This document shows positions 1-8,022 of a stretch of DNA of 64,000 nt, one piece after another. Origin of the DNA: Streptococcus oralis (GTDB lineage Bacteria; Bacillota; Bacilli; Lactobacillales; Streptococcaceae). Location: positions 1-64,000 of the forward strand of contig NZ_QEWJ01000008.1 in assembly GCF_004127215.1 (NCBI RefSeq), written 5' to 3'. Each line of letters starts with the position of its first letter. Position 1 is the stretch's first letter. Made by a program: the position numbers and the translations under genes. The notes beneath the pieces are model-generated. The model did no database searches, was not told the DNA's origin, and saw only the letters and a list, made by a program, of their open reading frames with translations.

Positions 1-30
1 GGGTCGCGGGTTCGAATCCCGTCGTTCGCT
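1..30 (+). tRNA. tRNA-Gly, 3' end only
   Basis: The window opens inside a tRNA: a T-arm with the GTTCGAATC loop is followed by an acceptor 3' strand ending CGTTCGC plus discriminator T. The anticodon lies outside the window. Gly is inferred from the acceptor sequence and from the usual streptococcal order Gly-Leu-Arg-Pro at the end of an rRNA-linked tRNA array. Confidence 0.7.
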
Positions 31-37
31 TAGAGAG

Positions 38-123
38 GCCGGGGTGGCGGAACTGGCAGACGCACAGGACTTAAAATCCTGCGATTGGTAACGATCGTAC
101 CGGTTCGATTCCGGTCCTCGGCA
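38..123 (+). tRNA. tRNA-Leu (anticodon TAA)
   Basis: An 86-nt class II tRNA with a long variable arm. The acceptor GCCGGGG pairs with CCTCGGC (one G-T), the anticodon stem CAGGA/TCCTG holds a loop with TAA at 72-74, and the T-loop is TTCGATT. It lies 7 nt after the previous tRNA, so it is part of one polycistronic tRNA transcript. CCA is not encoded. Confidence 0.96.
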
Positions 124-134
124 TATAATGATGA

Positions 135-208
135 GCACCCTTAGCTCAACTGGATAGAGTACCTGACTACGAATCAGGCGGTTAGAGGTTCGACTCCTCT
201 AGGGTGCA
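135..208 (+). tRNA. tRNA-Arg (anticodon ACG)
   Basis: A 74-nt tRNA with acceptor GCACCCT/AGGGTGC and an anticodon loop CTACGAA carrying ACG, read as ICG after deamination. The T-loop is TTCGACT. It sits 11 nt after tRNA-Leu in the same array. Confidence 0.96.
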
Positions 209-223
209 TTTTTTTATTTAACG

Positions 224-297
224 CGGGAAGTAGCTCAGCTTGGTAGAGTACTTGGTTTGGGACCAAGGTGTCGCAGGTTCGAATCCTGTCTTCCCGA
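224..297 (+). tRNA. tRNA-Pro (anticodon TGG)
   Basis: A 74-nt tRNA with acceptor CGGGAAG/CTTCCCG and anticodon loop TTTGGGA carrying TGG. It is the last member of the array, followed after about 80 nt by a strong terminator. Confidence 0.96.
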
Positions 298-378
298 TCA
301 TATTCTTCTTCAGAAGATGTGTCATTGTATTTCTATGAGTCTTTAACAACTATTAGTTGTAAATTGAGACTATACTCA

Positions 379-408
379 GGAGAGAACCTTGTTGGTTCTC
401 TCCTTTTT
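379..408 (+). terminator. rho-independent terminator of the tRNA array
   Basis: A 10-bp perfect stem, GGAGAGAACC (379-388) with GGTTCTCTCC (394-403), a 5-nt loop and then five T. It ends the tRNA (probably rRNA-tRNA) transcript immediately before the insertion-sequence remnants. Confidence 0.85.
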
Positions 409-992
409 GGGCTCTTTGTCAACTGTAGTGGGTTACCAAAAAGTCATATTCTGGAGAGGACTAAATCAGTTCTCTCCTTTTTGATATTCAAAGCGATGAG
501 GATTCTAGTTTTAAAATTGTCAAAGTTCCGAAAGCCGAAAGCGTTGCGCTTGATGACTTTGATGAGGTTGTTAGTAGCTTCTAGTTTTGCGTTTGAGTAG
601 TGCAGTTCCAGTGCGTTCATGATCTCGTCCTTAACTTTCAAAAAGGTCTTAAAAACAGTTTGAAAGATAGGCTTCACACACGAAATGGTATCTTCAATGA
701 GTTCAAAGAAATGGTCAGCCTGTTTCTCTTGGAAATGAAAGAGTAAGAGTTGGTAGAGCTCGTAATGTTCTCGTAGTTCTTGAGAGTAAGAGAGAAGTTT
801 TTCTAGAATCTCTTGATTTGTCAAGTGCATACGAAAAGTAGGACGATAAAATCTCTTATCGCCCAGTTTACGGCTATCCTGTTGAATGAGCTTCCAATAA
901 CGCTTGATAGCCTTGTATTCATGAGATTTTCGCTCAAACTGATTCATGATTTGGACACGCAAACGACTCATAGCACGACTTAAGTGTTAGAG

Positions 993-1017
993 TAAAACAG
1001 TCCAGTGGACTGTTTTA
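993..1017. repeat. Palindromic insert A in the ISL3 transposase relic
   Basis: Perfect 11-bp arms TAAAACAGTCC (993-1003) and GGACTGTTTTA (1007-1017) around a 3-nt loop. It sits at the break between the codons for VLDRFH and SRLRVQ. The unit that replaces the expected codons is about 55-60 bp. It shares the arm core AAACAGTC/GACTGTTT with the insert at 1270. Confidence 0.7.
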
Positions 1018-1269
1018 GCCTGAGTTCAGAAATATAATAACGAAGGGTGAAAGCGATCCAGAACGATTTTAGCGTTTGGAAAAAGTTGTCTAGCTAAGTC
1101 ATAATAAGGACTAAACATATCCATAGTAATGATTTTCACCTGACAACGAATAACTCTATCGTAGCGCAGAAAGTGATTTCGAATGATAGTTTGTGTTCTG
1201 CCTTCGAGAACAGTGATGATATTGAGCTTATCAAAATCTTGCGCAATGAAACTCATCTTCATCTCCCGA

Positions 1270-1299
1270 TTGAAACAGTCACTCCCCTGACTGTTTCAA
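1270..1299. repeat. Palindromic insert B in the ISL3 transposase relic
   Basis: Perfect 12-bp arms TTGAAACAGTCA (1270-1281) and TGACTGTTTCAA (1288-1299) with a 6-nt loop CTCCCC. It lies exactly at the second break of the transposase, just after the SWD codons, where about eight expected codons are missing. The arm core matches insert A. Confidence 0.7.
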
Positions 1300-1639
1300 C
1301 GTCCCAAGACATAATCTTTGGTAGACGAGAAAAATCATGCTCAAAGTGAAAGCCATTGAGCTTGCGAATGACAGTTGAAGTTGAGATGGAAAGTTGATGG
1401 GCAATGTCGGTCATAGAAGTCTTCTCAATCAACTTTTGAGCAATCTTTTGATTGATGATACGAGGGATTTGGTGATTCTTCTTGACGAGAGAAGTTTCAG
1501 CGACCATCATTTTTGAGCACTGATAGCATTTGAAACGACGCTTTTTCAGGAGAATTTTAGTAGGCATACCAGTCGTTTCAAGGTAAGGAACCTTAGAAGT
1601 TTTTTGAAAGTCATATTCTTCATTTGCTTTCGGGTCTGT

Positions 1640-2069
1640 TTAGAATATCTGTTGAGATCATATTAGTGGTCAATGTAGTCAACAATTTGCATGTTCTAAT
1701 TGCTTAAATGAATGAAATGTCTTCTCATATCCTCAGACTTAAGAATGCTAAATAAGGATTTCATGATGTTGTTGTCTGGGTTATTTCTTTTGCAAGGCAT
1801 GGTGGCTTGAATAACCTTACACTCTTAAAAATTGTTGGAGAGTAGTAGCTGTATTTCCTCTTTTTTGTGATTTTTATTCTGTAATGTTCAATCAATCTGA
1901 TCATGTAGTTTAGTACATAAACATTCACAGAAAATTTCTTTGAATGCTGTGCGAAATTTTGAACTGGTTTTCGGCGTTCATAGATTTTAACGTTATCCGA
2001 ATAAGTTTCTTGCGTAGTAAAAGACCCCAAAAGTTAGATTTTCTTGTCTAACTTTTGGGGTGCAGTTCA
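1640..2069 (-). mobile_element. IS3-family relic (IS861-like), internally deleted
   Basis: The minus strand retains two recognisable pieces. At 2010-1830 lies an OrfA-like N-terminus with the pattern KIYERRK, NVYVLNYMIRLIEHY and KYSYYSP, typical of IS861-type HTH proteins. At 1790-1640 lies the C-terminal part of the OrfB integrase (NPDNNIMKSLFSILKSE, then DYID), now with stop codons. Everything between has been deleted. The element's left end, TGAACTGCA read on the minus strand, ends at 2069. The other end is lost in the junction with the ISL3 relic. Confidence 0.65.
2024..2061. repeat. Perfect 15-bp stem-loop at the IS3 end
   Basis: ACCCCAAAAGTTAGA (2024-2038) pairs perfectly with TCTAACTTTTGGGGT (2047-2061). 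Hairpins directly inside an IS end commonly block read-through transcription into the transposase; that role is inferred here. It is followed by the terminal TGCAGTTCA. Confidence 0.75.
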
Positions 2070-2094
2070 CTTTAAGTGCTGACTATTTATAATA

Positions 2095-3147
2095 GATAAA
2101 TTGTAAAATATAGTGCAACAAAAAAACTCATAGCGTTTCATTGGTGTAAACTGTAAGTAACCACACAAACAGAATTCCGAGGAAAAACTATGAGCTACTT
2201 CCATCTTACCATAAGCGACCGAATAAAGATAGAAACCTACTTGGAATTAGGTTTGAAACCTTGCCAAATTGCAAGTAAACTTGGCGTCCATAAGTCTACC
2301 ATTTTAAGAGAGTTAAGACGATGCCAAAATGGTTACTCCGCAGCCCTAGCACAGGAAAAGTATGACCACAGGGCTAAGCAAAAAGGTAGGAAGTCTCGTT
2401 TGACACCAACGTTGAAAAAGGAAATTGAGGACGGTTTAAAATCCTCCTGGTCGCCTGAACAGATTTGTGACCGCTATCAGCTTGAACAAAAGCCAATGGT
2501 AGCTTTTAAAACAATCTATAACTGGCTCTATGCTGGTTTGATTGATCTGGATTTGAGTGTCCTTCGTCGTAAAGGAAAAACTCGACAACCCATAGAAACA
2601 CGTGGAAGATTTAGGATTGGCAGGTCGATTGCCAAACGTCCTAAAGAGGAATCGTGAAACTTTTGGCCACTGGGAGCTTGATACTGTAGTGTCTTCCAGA
2701 GGCAAAAGCAAGGAGTGTTTAGCGACCTTTCTAGAGAGAAAAACTCGTTTTTACTTAGCTTTCAAGATACCAGACAGAACAGCCAAATCCATGTTTTCAG
2801 CCATCGAACAACTTTGTAGGCTATTTCCAAAAGAGGCTCTTAAATCCTTCACTTCAGACAGAGGAAAAGAGTTTGCCTGCTATCCTATGGTAGAAAACTT
2901 AGGAATTTCCTTTTTCTTTGCGGACGCCTATTCATCCTGGCAGAGAGGAAGCAATGAAAACGCAAATGGCTTGCTAAGAGAATATTTCCCAAAGAAAACA
3001 GATTTAGCCACTATCTCTTATGAGGCTTTAAACAAGGCTTTATATGATATCAATCACCGACCACGAAAATGTTTAGCTTACAGAACGGCTTGTGAAGCTC
3101 TAGAGGATGAGTTCAAGTAAATGTTGCACTTATTCTTGCAATTTATT
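2095..3147 (+). mobile_element. IS30-family insertion sequence
   Basis: The element is about 1.05 kb with imperfect terminal inverted repeats: 2095-2120 (ending AGTGCAACA) and the reverse complement of 3122-3147 agree at about 20 of 26 positions. It holds a single IS30-type transposase gene split by a frameshift. No clear target-site duplication was seen. It is inserted directly next to the IS3 relic end. Confidence 0.82.
2190..3120 (+). pseudogene. IS30-family transposase, frameshifted
   Basis: The N-terminal half (2190-2657, 155 codons) begins MSYFHLTISDRIKIETYLEL and carries the IS30 helix-turn-helix (QIASKLGVHKSTILRELRR). The reading frame shifts by one near 2650 and the DDE half continues to 3120, with FGHWELDTV holding the first Asp, FTSDRGKEF the second, and NENANGLLREYFP the Glu. 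Together they make the usual length of about 310 aa, so only one indel separates this from an intact gene. A good AGGAAA site precedes the start. IS30 transposases are normally a single frame, so a mutation is more likely than programmed frameshifting. Confidence 0.85.
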
Positions 3148-3186
3148 AATATAAAAAAATCAACTGGAAATATGGAATTTTCTTGT

Positions 3187-3894
3187 TTAGAAAGATAGAC
3201 CTAAATTTCTACTAATCAAAACCAGTAGGGCTAATAAGCTAAAAGCGATACCATTAACGATCATATGAAGTAGGATCGACATCTCTAGACGTTCTGTCTT
3301 ATAGGCTGTCCAAGTCAGAACCGTAGACATCCCTCCATAAATAATCACAGAGGGTAGATTGGTTGGTGTATGGAGTAAGGCAAAGACAATTGCCCCAACA
3401 ACAAAGCCAATTTTTTCCTTACCACGGAAGATTTTTTTAGGAATAATCCCCCGACACAAGATTTCCTCACAAATCGGCGCAATCAAGACTAGCAAGAAAA
3501 AAGTTGAAATCAAGGAACTGTTTTGAACAAAACCATTAATGGCTGATTGATTGCTGGTTGTCGTCTCATTCATCATGCGAAGCAAAGCTGAACCAAATAG
3601 ATTGGTTGCAAAAATTACTAGATAACTCAACACCAGGCGAGCCAAGTCTTGAGCCTTAAAAAAGGATAGATTAAAGCTGGCAAGCTTGGTTTTTCGAGCG
3701 CCAATGATGAATACAATCAAAACGACAATGGATAGGGCGGCAACGAAGAGTCCTGACTGTAAAAGTGGAAATTCCTTAACTGCAAGCCAAGCAGCTAGTC
3801 CTATGGGAACTTGCGATAGAATAAAAGCCACCAAAAGGATGAGCACCCATTTCCCTCTGTTCAAAACCTCTTGCCAAATCGTCTTATCTTTCAT
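3187..3894 (-). CDS. CPBP-family intramembrane metalloprotease
   Basis: A 235-aa polytopic membrane protein with about seven hydrophobic segments. It carries the CPBP (Abi/CAAX protease) motifs: EEILCRG at about residues 140-146 (EExxxR) and ALLHTPTN (HxxxN) further on. Known relatives process prenylated peptides or protect against self-made bacteriocins; no bacteriocin genes are nearby, so the substrate is unknown. The start is supported by AAGGAGG just upstream. A strong terminator separates it from the purine permease gene on the same strand. Confidence 0.85.
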   Translation of the reverse strand: MKDKTIWQEVLNRGKWVLILLVAFILSQVPIGLAAWLAVKEFPLLQSGLFVAALSIVVLIVFIIGARKTKLASFNLSFFKAQDLARLVLSYLVIFATNLFGSALLRMMNETTTSNQSAINGFVQNSSLISTFFLLVLIAPICEEILCRGIIPKKIFRGKEKIGFVVGAIVFALLHTPTNLPSVIIYGGMSTVLTWTAYKTERLEMSILLHMIVNGIAFSLLALLVLISRNLGLSF

Positions 3895-3913
3895 GATGTA
3901 CCTCCTTATAATT

Positions 3914-3936
3914 AAAAAGGGGAGTCTCCCCTTTTT
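3914..3936 (-). terminator. Terminator downstream of the purine permease
   Basis: AAAAAGGGGA/TCCCCTTTTT with a 3-nt loop. It is symmetrical and so works in either direction. It lies between the permease stop and the CPBP start on the minus strand. Confidence 0.8.
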
Positions 3937-3948
3937 CTATTATACCAT

Positions 3949-5367
3949 TTATAGCGCCATGCTAATATAGTTCAGGATGAACAAGGCATCCAAAATCCAA
4001 ATCATCACGTGCACATCCTTGGCTTGACCTTTGACAACTTTTGTCAAGGTATAAGTCAAGAAACCAACAGCAATCCCTTGTGTGATAGAGTAGCTGAATC
4101 CCATAAAGATAGATGTGAAGAAGGCAGGAACCGCTTCAGCCATATCATCCCAAGGAATGTTTTTCAAGTTAGAAAGCATCATGATTCCGACGATGATTAA
4201 AATTGGCGCTGTTGCAGCTGTCGGAACAATCGCTAGAAGTGGGCTAAAGAAGCTAGAGAGAGCAAAACAGATTGCAACAACTAGGGCCGTCAAACCAGTA
4301 CGTCCACCAGCACCGATACCCGCCGCAGACTCAACATAAGTCGTAACGTTTGAAGTACCTGCAATGGCACCTACTGAAGTCGCCACCAAGTCAGAGTAAA
4401 GAGCCTTGTCCAATTTAACTGACTCATGGTTTTCCCCACTTGTCGCAACGATACCAACTTTTTCACCAGTACCGATAAGCGTACCTATTGTATCAAAAAT
4501 ATCCGTTAGTGAGAAGGCAAGAATAGCCATCAAGGTTTCTGGTAAACGTGAAGTGTTTGATATCAAAGATCCTAAACCTTCTGAACCCAGAGCAGCACCA
4601 AACAAAGTTCCTAAATCATTAACCGCTGATGAAAGATTGTTGCTAGCAAAGTCAATCCCTGACAATTTCACAACACCAACAGCGATAGCAAGAACAGTCG
4701 TTGTAAGGATAGAAAGAATGATTCCACCTTTGATGCCTTTAACAATAAAGAAGATAGTAATAGCCAGACCTGCAAGAGCCACCAATACTGCTGGAGTATT
4801 GAAGTCTACCAAGCCTGGAACGGCTGCTGAGTTTGCAGTAATTGCAGCTTGAGCCTTATCTGCTCCTTCACCTGCTACAGTATAAGTACCTGGATCAATC
4901 GAGAATTTCAAGAGACCAGCATTCTTAATCCCTACATAGGCAAGGAAAACACCAATACCAGCTGAAATGGCAGAACGGAGTGTTGTAGGAATGGATTCGA
5001 TGATCATTTTACGAACATTTGTCAAGGTAATAATCAGTGAAATAATTCCACAAATGAAGACCATACCAAGAGCTTCTTTCCAGGTATAGCCCATCCCAAA
5101 TACAACTGTAAAGGTAAAGAAGGCGTTCAATCCCATACCTGGTGCTTGTGCATACGGCAAATTAGCATAGAAAGCCATCATCAAGGTACCGACTACAGAA
5201 CCGATAATCGTTGCCAAGAATACACCTTGGGCAGGCATGTTTGTTTGCGCAAGCATTTGTGGGTTTACAAAGAGAATATAGCTCATTGCAAAGAAAGTTG
5301 TTAAACCAGCAAGCACCTCTGTACGGACGTCTGTCCCGTGCTCTTTTAGTTTAAATAGTTTGTCCAT
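3949..5367 (-). CDS. NCS2/AzgA-type guanine-hypoxanthine permease
   Basis: A 472-aa transporter with 12-14 hydrophobic segments. It has the N-terminal block EVLAGLTTFFAMSYILFVNP, then APGMGLNAFF and the internal signature SLTDIFDTIGTLIGTGEK, all typical of the PbuG/PbuO (AzgA-like) purine permeases that bring hypoxanthine and guanine in with protons. Length is as expected. AAAGGAGA precedes the ATG. An extended -10 box and a PurBox-like sequence lie upstream, which fits control by PurR. Uracil or xanthine permease of the other NCS2 branch is less likely. Confidence 0.9.
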   Translation of the reverse strand: MDKLFKLKEHGTDVRTEVLAGLTTFFAMSYILFVNPQMLAQTNMPAQGVFLATIIGSVVGTLMMAFYANLPYAQAPGMGLNAFFTFTVVFGMGYTWKEALGMVFICGIISLIITLTNVRKMIIESIPTTLRSAISAGIGVFLAYVGIKNAGLLKFSIDPGTYTVAGEGADKAQAAITANSAAVPGLVDFNTPAVLVALAGLAITIFFIVKGIKGGIILSILTTTVLAIAVGVVKLSGIDFASNNLSSAVNDLGTLFGAALGSEGLGSLISNTSRLPETLMAILAFSLTDIFDTIGTLIGTGEKVGIVATSGENHESVKLDKALYSDLVATSVGAIAGTSNVTTYVESAAGIGAGGRTGLTALVVAICFALSSFFSPLLAIVPTAATAPILIIVGIMMLSNLKNIPWDDMAEAVPAFFTSIFMGFSYSITQGIAVGFLTYTLTKVVKGQAKDVHVMIWILDALFILNYISMAL

Positions 5368-5387
5368 TATAAATCTCCTTTTGTTTT

Positions 5388-5414
5388 TTTACGAACAATA
5401 TGAGTATTATATCA
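5388..5414 (-). promoter_or_regulatory. Extended -10 promoter and PurBox-like site of the purine permease
   Basis: On the minus strand TGATATAAT occupies 5414-5406. Between it and the gene, the plus strand reads TTTTACGAACAAT (about 5388-5400). This matches the PurBox consensus AWWWCCGAACWWT at all but two positions. Only one box is visible, so PurR binding is tentative. Confidence 0.5.
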
Positions 5415-5507
5415 TTTATCATTCACCTTTTCAATATGTTTGTTTGATTTATTTAACAAAATGAAATGTTTATTTTTTGTTTTGAGCCTGTTTTTCTTCT
5501 TTCTTTT

Positions 5508-5516
5508 TGATATAAT
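5508..5516 (+). promoter_or_regulatory. Extended -10 promoter for the HAD phosphatase
   Basis: TGATATAAT at 5508-5516, with no good -35 at standard spacing. The gene start is 38 nt downstream. Confidence 0.6.
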
Positions 5517-5554
5517 AGTAGACATCTTATCTGGAATGTACTAGGAAGGTTTAT

Positions 5555-6367
5555 ATGACTAAAAAAATTATCGCAGTCGATTTGGACGGAACCCTGCTCA
5601 ATGGTGAAAGCAAGCTCTCCGATTTTACCAAAAAGACAATCAAAAAAATTACTGAAAAGGGACACCATGTTGTCATCACGACAGGTCGTCCTTATCGTAT
5701 GGCAAAAGAATTTTATCAGGAACTAGAGTTGCACACACCTATGATCAACTTCAACGGTTCCCTTACTCATCTGCCAGGACAGGCTTGGGCGCATGAGAAG
5801 TGCTTGACCTTGGACAAAAAATACCTCTTGGATATGGTCAAACGCAAAGAGGATATCCAAGCAGACTTTATTGCAGGAGAATACCGTAAGAAATTTTATA
5901 TCACAGCTCCTAATGAAGAAATCGCAGATCCCAAATTATTTGGTGTGGAAAATTTCCAGCCCGAAAATCAATTCAAGCCTGAACTGGTGACCAAGGACCC
6001 AAACTGCATCCTTCTACAAACAAGGGCTGAGGACAAATACGCCCTAGCTGACGAGATGAATCGCTTTTACCAGCACCAACTAGCGATCAATACCTGGGGA
6101 GGCCCCCTCAATATTCTCGAATGTACACCCAAAGGAGTCAACAAGGCCTTTGCCCTCGAATATTTGCTCAACGTGATGAATCGTGATAAAAAAGACTTAA
6201 TTGCCTTCGGCGATGAGCAAAATGATAGAGAAATGCTGGCTTTTGCAGGCAAGGGATATGCCATGAAAAATGCCAATTCTGATCTTTTACCCTATGCAGA
6301 TGAACAAATTTCATTGACAAATGACCAAGATGGAGTTGCAAAAACTCTCCGAGCTTTATTTTTGTAA
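5555..6367 (+). CDS. Cof-type HAD-IIB phosphatase
   Basis: A 270-aa soluble hydrolase with the HAD motifs in order: VDLDGTLL (nucleophile Asp near residue 9), TTGRP (motif II), a C2-type cap, and FGDEQNDREML (motif IV) near residue 218. Proteins of this group dephosphorylate sugar phosphates, FMN or PLP, and the substrate cannot be read from sequence. It has its own extended -10 promoter and a downstream hairpin. It is adjacent to adhP but probably a separate unit. Confidence 0.9.
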   Translation: MTKKIIAVDLDGTLLNGESKLSDFTKKTIKKITEKGHHVVITTGRPYRMAKEFYQELELHTPMINFNGSLTHLPGQAWAHEKCLTLDKKYLLDMVKRKEDIQADFIAGEYRKKFYITAPNEEIADPKLFGVENFQPENQFKPELVTKDPNCILLQTRAEDKYALADEMNRFYQHQLAINTWGGPLNILECTPKGVNKAFALEYLLNVMNRDKKDLIAFGDEQNDREMLAFAGKGYAMKNANSDLLPYADEQISLTNDQDGVAKTLRALFL

Positions 6368-6429
6368 TACATGCTGGGAGTTGAGGAAGATTCAATTTGA
6401 AAAGACAATCCAGTAAATTTTTTTAAGAC

Positions 6430-6478
6430 AAAACGCTTAATATCTAGCTCTTTAAATGCTTAACATTAGGCGCTTTTA
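6430..6478 (+). terminator. Probable terminator after the HAD phosphatase
   Basis: AAAACGCTTAAT (6430-6441) pairs imperfectly with ATTAGGCGCTTTT (6465-6477), with a loop of about 23 nt, followed by TATAATT. The rest of the 337-nt gap before adhP holds only the adhP promoter region. Confidence 0.5.
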
Positions 6479-6571
6479 TAATTATGAAGATTTTCTACCA
6501 ATAGTATTTGTGTTTTTTTCACAGTCTAGTCAACCAGTTAATCGATTGTTTGAGAATTCACATTCAAATGC

Positions 6572-6600
6572 TTGGAAAAGGCTTTCATTTGTGATATAAT
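6572..6600 (+). promoter_or_regulatory. adhP promoter with overlapping cre-like site
   Basis: TTGGAA (-35, 6572-6577), a 17-nt spacer and TATAAT (6595-6600) preceded by TGA. The stretch TGGAAAAGGCTTTCA (6573-6587) overlaps the -35 and resembles a catabolite-responsive element, with some departures from consensus. Confidence 0.6.
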
Positions 6601-6704
6601 ACACATAGAATAAACAAGAGAGCTCAGCAATTTGACTCTATTTGACGCAAAAATCAATCCAGTCTATTTATCTCTGTTCTCAGAAAATATCAAGGAGGAT
6701 AGCT

Positions 6705-7724
6705 ATGAAAGCTGTTGTTGTAAATCCAGAAAGCACTGGTGTTGTCATTGAAGAAAAAGTACTCCGCCCACTTAAAACTGGGGAAGCGCTTGTTGAAGTG
6801 GAATATTGTGGGGTTTGTCACACGGATCTTCACGTTGCTCATGGGGACTTCGGTCAAGTGCCTGGTCGTGTTCTAGGACATGAAGGTATTGGTATCGTTA
6901 AGGAAGTTGCTCCAGATGTCCAAAGCCTTAAAGTTGGTGACCGTGTCAGCATTGCTTGGTTCTTCGAAGGCTGCGGTACTTGCGAATACTGTACAACTGG
7001 TCGCGAAACTCTCTGCCGTACGGTGAAAAATGCTGGATATTCAGTAGACGGTGGTATGGCAGAACAATGTATCGTAACAGCGGATTATGCTGTTAAAGTT
7101 CCAGATGGACTTGATCCAGCCCAAGCTTCTTCAATCACATGTGCTGGTGTAACAACCTATAAAGCTATTAAAGAAGCAAAAGTTGAACCAGGACAATGGG
7201 TAGTCCTCTATGGTGCTGGTGGCCTTGGTAACTTAGCCGTTCAATACGCCAAGAAAGTATTCAACGCTCATGTTATCGCAGTTGATATCAACAACGACAA
7301 ACTGGCTCTTGCAAAAGAAGTAGGTGCAGACATCATTATCAATGGACTAGAAGTTGAAGATGTTCCAGGACTTATCAAAGAAAAAACAAATGGAGGAGCT
7401 CACTCAGCTGTCGTAACTGCTGTGTCTAAAGTTGCCTTCAACCAAGCCGTTGATTCCGTTCGTGCTGGTGGTCGCGTAGTAGCTGTTGGTCTTCCTTCTG
7501 AAATGATGGATCTTAGCATCGTAAAAACTGTTCTAGATGGAATTCAAGTGATTGGTTCTCTTGTTGGAACTCGTAAAGACTTGGAAGAAGCCTTCCAATT
7601 CGGGGCAGAAGGTCTGATAGTACCCGTAGTTCAAAAACGTCCAGTAGAAGATGCTGTAGCTATTTTCGATGAAATGGAAAAAGGTCAAATCCAAGGACGT
7701 ATGGTACTGGATTTTACACACTAA
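6705..7724 (+). CDS. adhP: Zinc-dependent alcohol dehydrogenase AdhP
   Basis: A 339-aa medium-chain dehydrogenase that interconverts ethanol and acetaldehyde with NAD. It shows the catalytic-zinc set GVCHTDLH and GHEG(I)G, the structural-zinc cluster CGTCEYC...C, and the nucleotide-binding [14 protein letters not shown] near residue 175. The start at 6705 follows CAAGGAGG; an upstream in-frame ATG at 6642 has no ribosome binding site and would add 21 non-conserved residues. A promoter with a cre-like site suggests carbon control, fitting the neighbouring mannose PTS. Confidence 0.95.
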   Translation: MKAVVVNPESTGVVIEEKVLRPLKTGEALVEVEYCGVCHTDLHVAHGDFGQVPGRVLGHEGIGIVKEVAPDVQSLKVGDRVSIAWFFEGCGTCEYCTTGRETLCRTVKNAGYSVDGGMAEQCIVTADYAVKVPDGLDPAQASSITCAGVTTYKAIKEAKVEPGQWVVLYGAGGLGNLAVQYAKKVFNAHVIAVDINNDKLALAKEVGADIIINGLEVEDVPGLIKEKTNGGAHSAVVTAVSKVAFNQAVDSVRAGGRVVAVGLPSEMMDLSIVKTVLDGIQVIGSLVGTRKDLEEAFQFGAEGLIVPVVQKRPVEDAVAIFDEMEKGQIQGRMVLDFTH

Positions 7725-7742
7725 GTTAATGATAAAATTGGG

Positions 7743-7782
7743 AAACGAAAGATTGCTCACTTGCAGTCTTTCGTTTTGTTTT
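7743..7782 (+). terminator. adhP terminator
   Basis: AAACGAAAGA (7743-7752) with TCTTTCGTTT (7767-7776), a perfect 10-bp stem followed by TTGTTTT. Confidence 0.85.
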
Positions 7783-7930
7783 CAATTCATTTTCAAAAAG
7801 ACAGCCCGTTTTCATTGTTTTTATATTAAATTTTAGTTCTTTATTTGAATACATCTTTAAAAATTCTTTATATATTAACATTTTGTAAATGGATTTTCAT
7901 TGAAAATTAACACATATCTATAAGAAATGG

Positions 7931-7959
7931 TTGCTTTTTGTTTGAAAACGGTTTATACT
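7931..7959 (+). promoter_or_regulatory. manLMN promoter with cre between -35 and -10
   Basis: TTGCTT (7931-7936), a 17-nt spacer and TATACT (7954-7959). TGAAAACGGTTTAT (7943-7956) lies inside it and matches the cre core TGNAANCGNTNNCA at 12 of 14 positions. CcpA bound here would cover the promoter, but in streptococci manLMN control can be more complex. Confidence 0.7.
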
Positions 7960-8022
7960 TAAAGTTAGGCTTAAAGTTTTCTTAAACATACAGTCAAACA
8001 TTTTAAAGGAGGAATGACAATA

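Larger units (their letters stand above)
410..1640 (-). mobile_element. Degenerate ISL3-family element (IS1167-like)
   Basis: The stretch encodes, in pieces on the minus strand, a transposase that I recognise as the streptococcal ISL3/IS1167 type. The downstream end (411 onward, GGCTCTTTGTCAACTGTAGT) looks like the terminal inverted repeat. The opposite end is missing: the 5' part of the transposase is cut at about 1640, where IS3-like sequence begins. The element cannot move on its own. Confidence 0.8.
444..1640 (-). pseudogene. Broken ISL3-family transposase
   Basis: Three fragments read in order on the minus strand. Residues KTSKVPYLETTGMPTK lead into a zinc-ribbon and HTH region (about 1640-1290). 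Next comes the start of the DDE domain (SFIAQDFDKLN...VLDRFH, 1255-1045). Last is the C-terminal part (SRLRVQIMNQF...NLIKVIKRNAFGFRNF, 971-444). The normal protein is about 418 aa and continuous. Here the first 60 or so residues are gone, and both junctions are disrupted by short palindromic segments that replace transposase codons. No ribosome binding site or complete frame remains. Confidence 0.85.

Noticed and set aside
4406-4852. A 148-codon plus-strand frame inside the purine permease
   Set aside because: Antisense to conserved transporter sequence, with no ribosome binding site.
5368-5454. A purine riboswitch before the purine permease
   Set aside because: The leader between the -10 box and the ATG is only about 35 nt, and none of the purine aptamer blocks are present.
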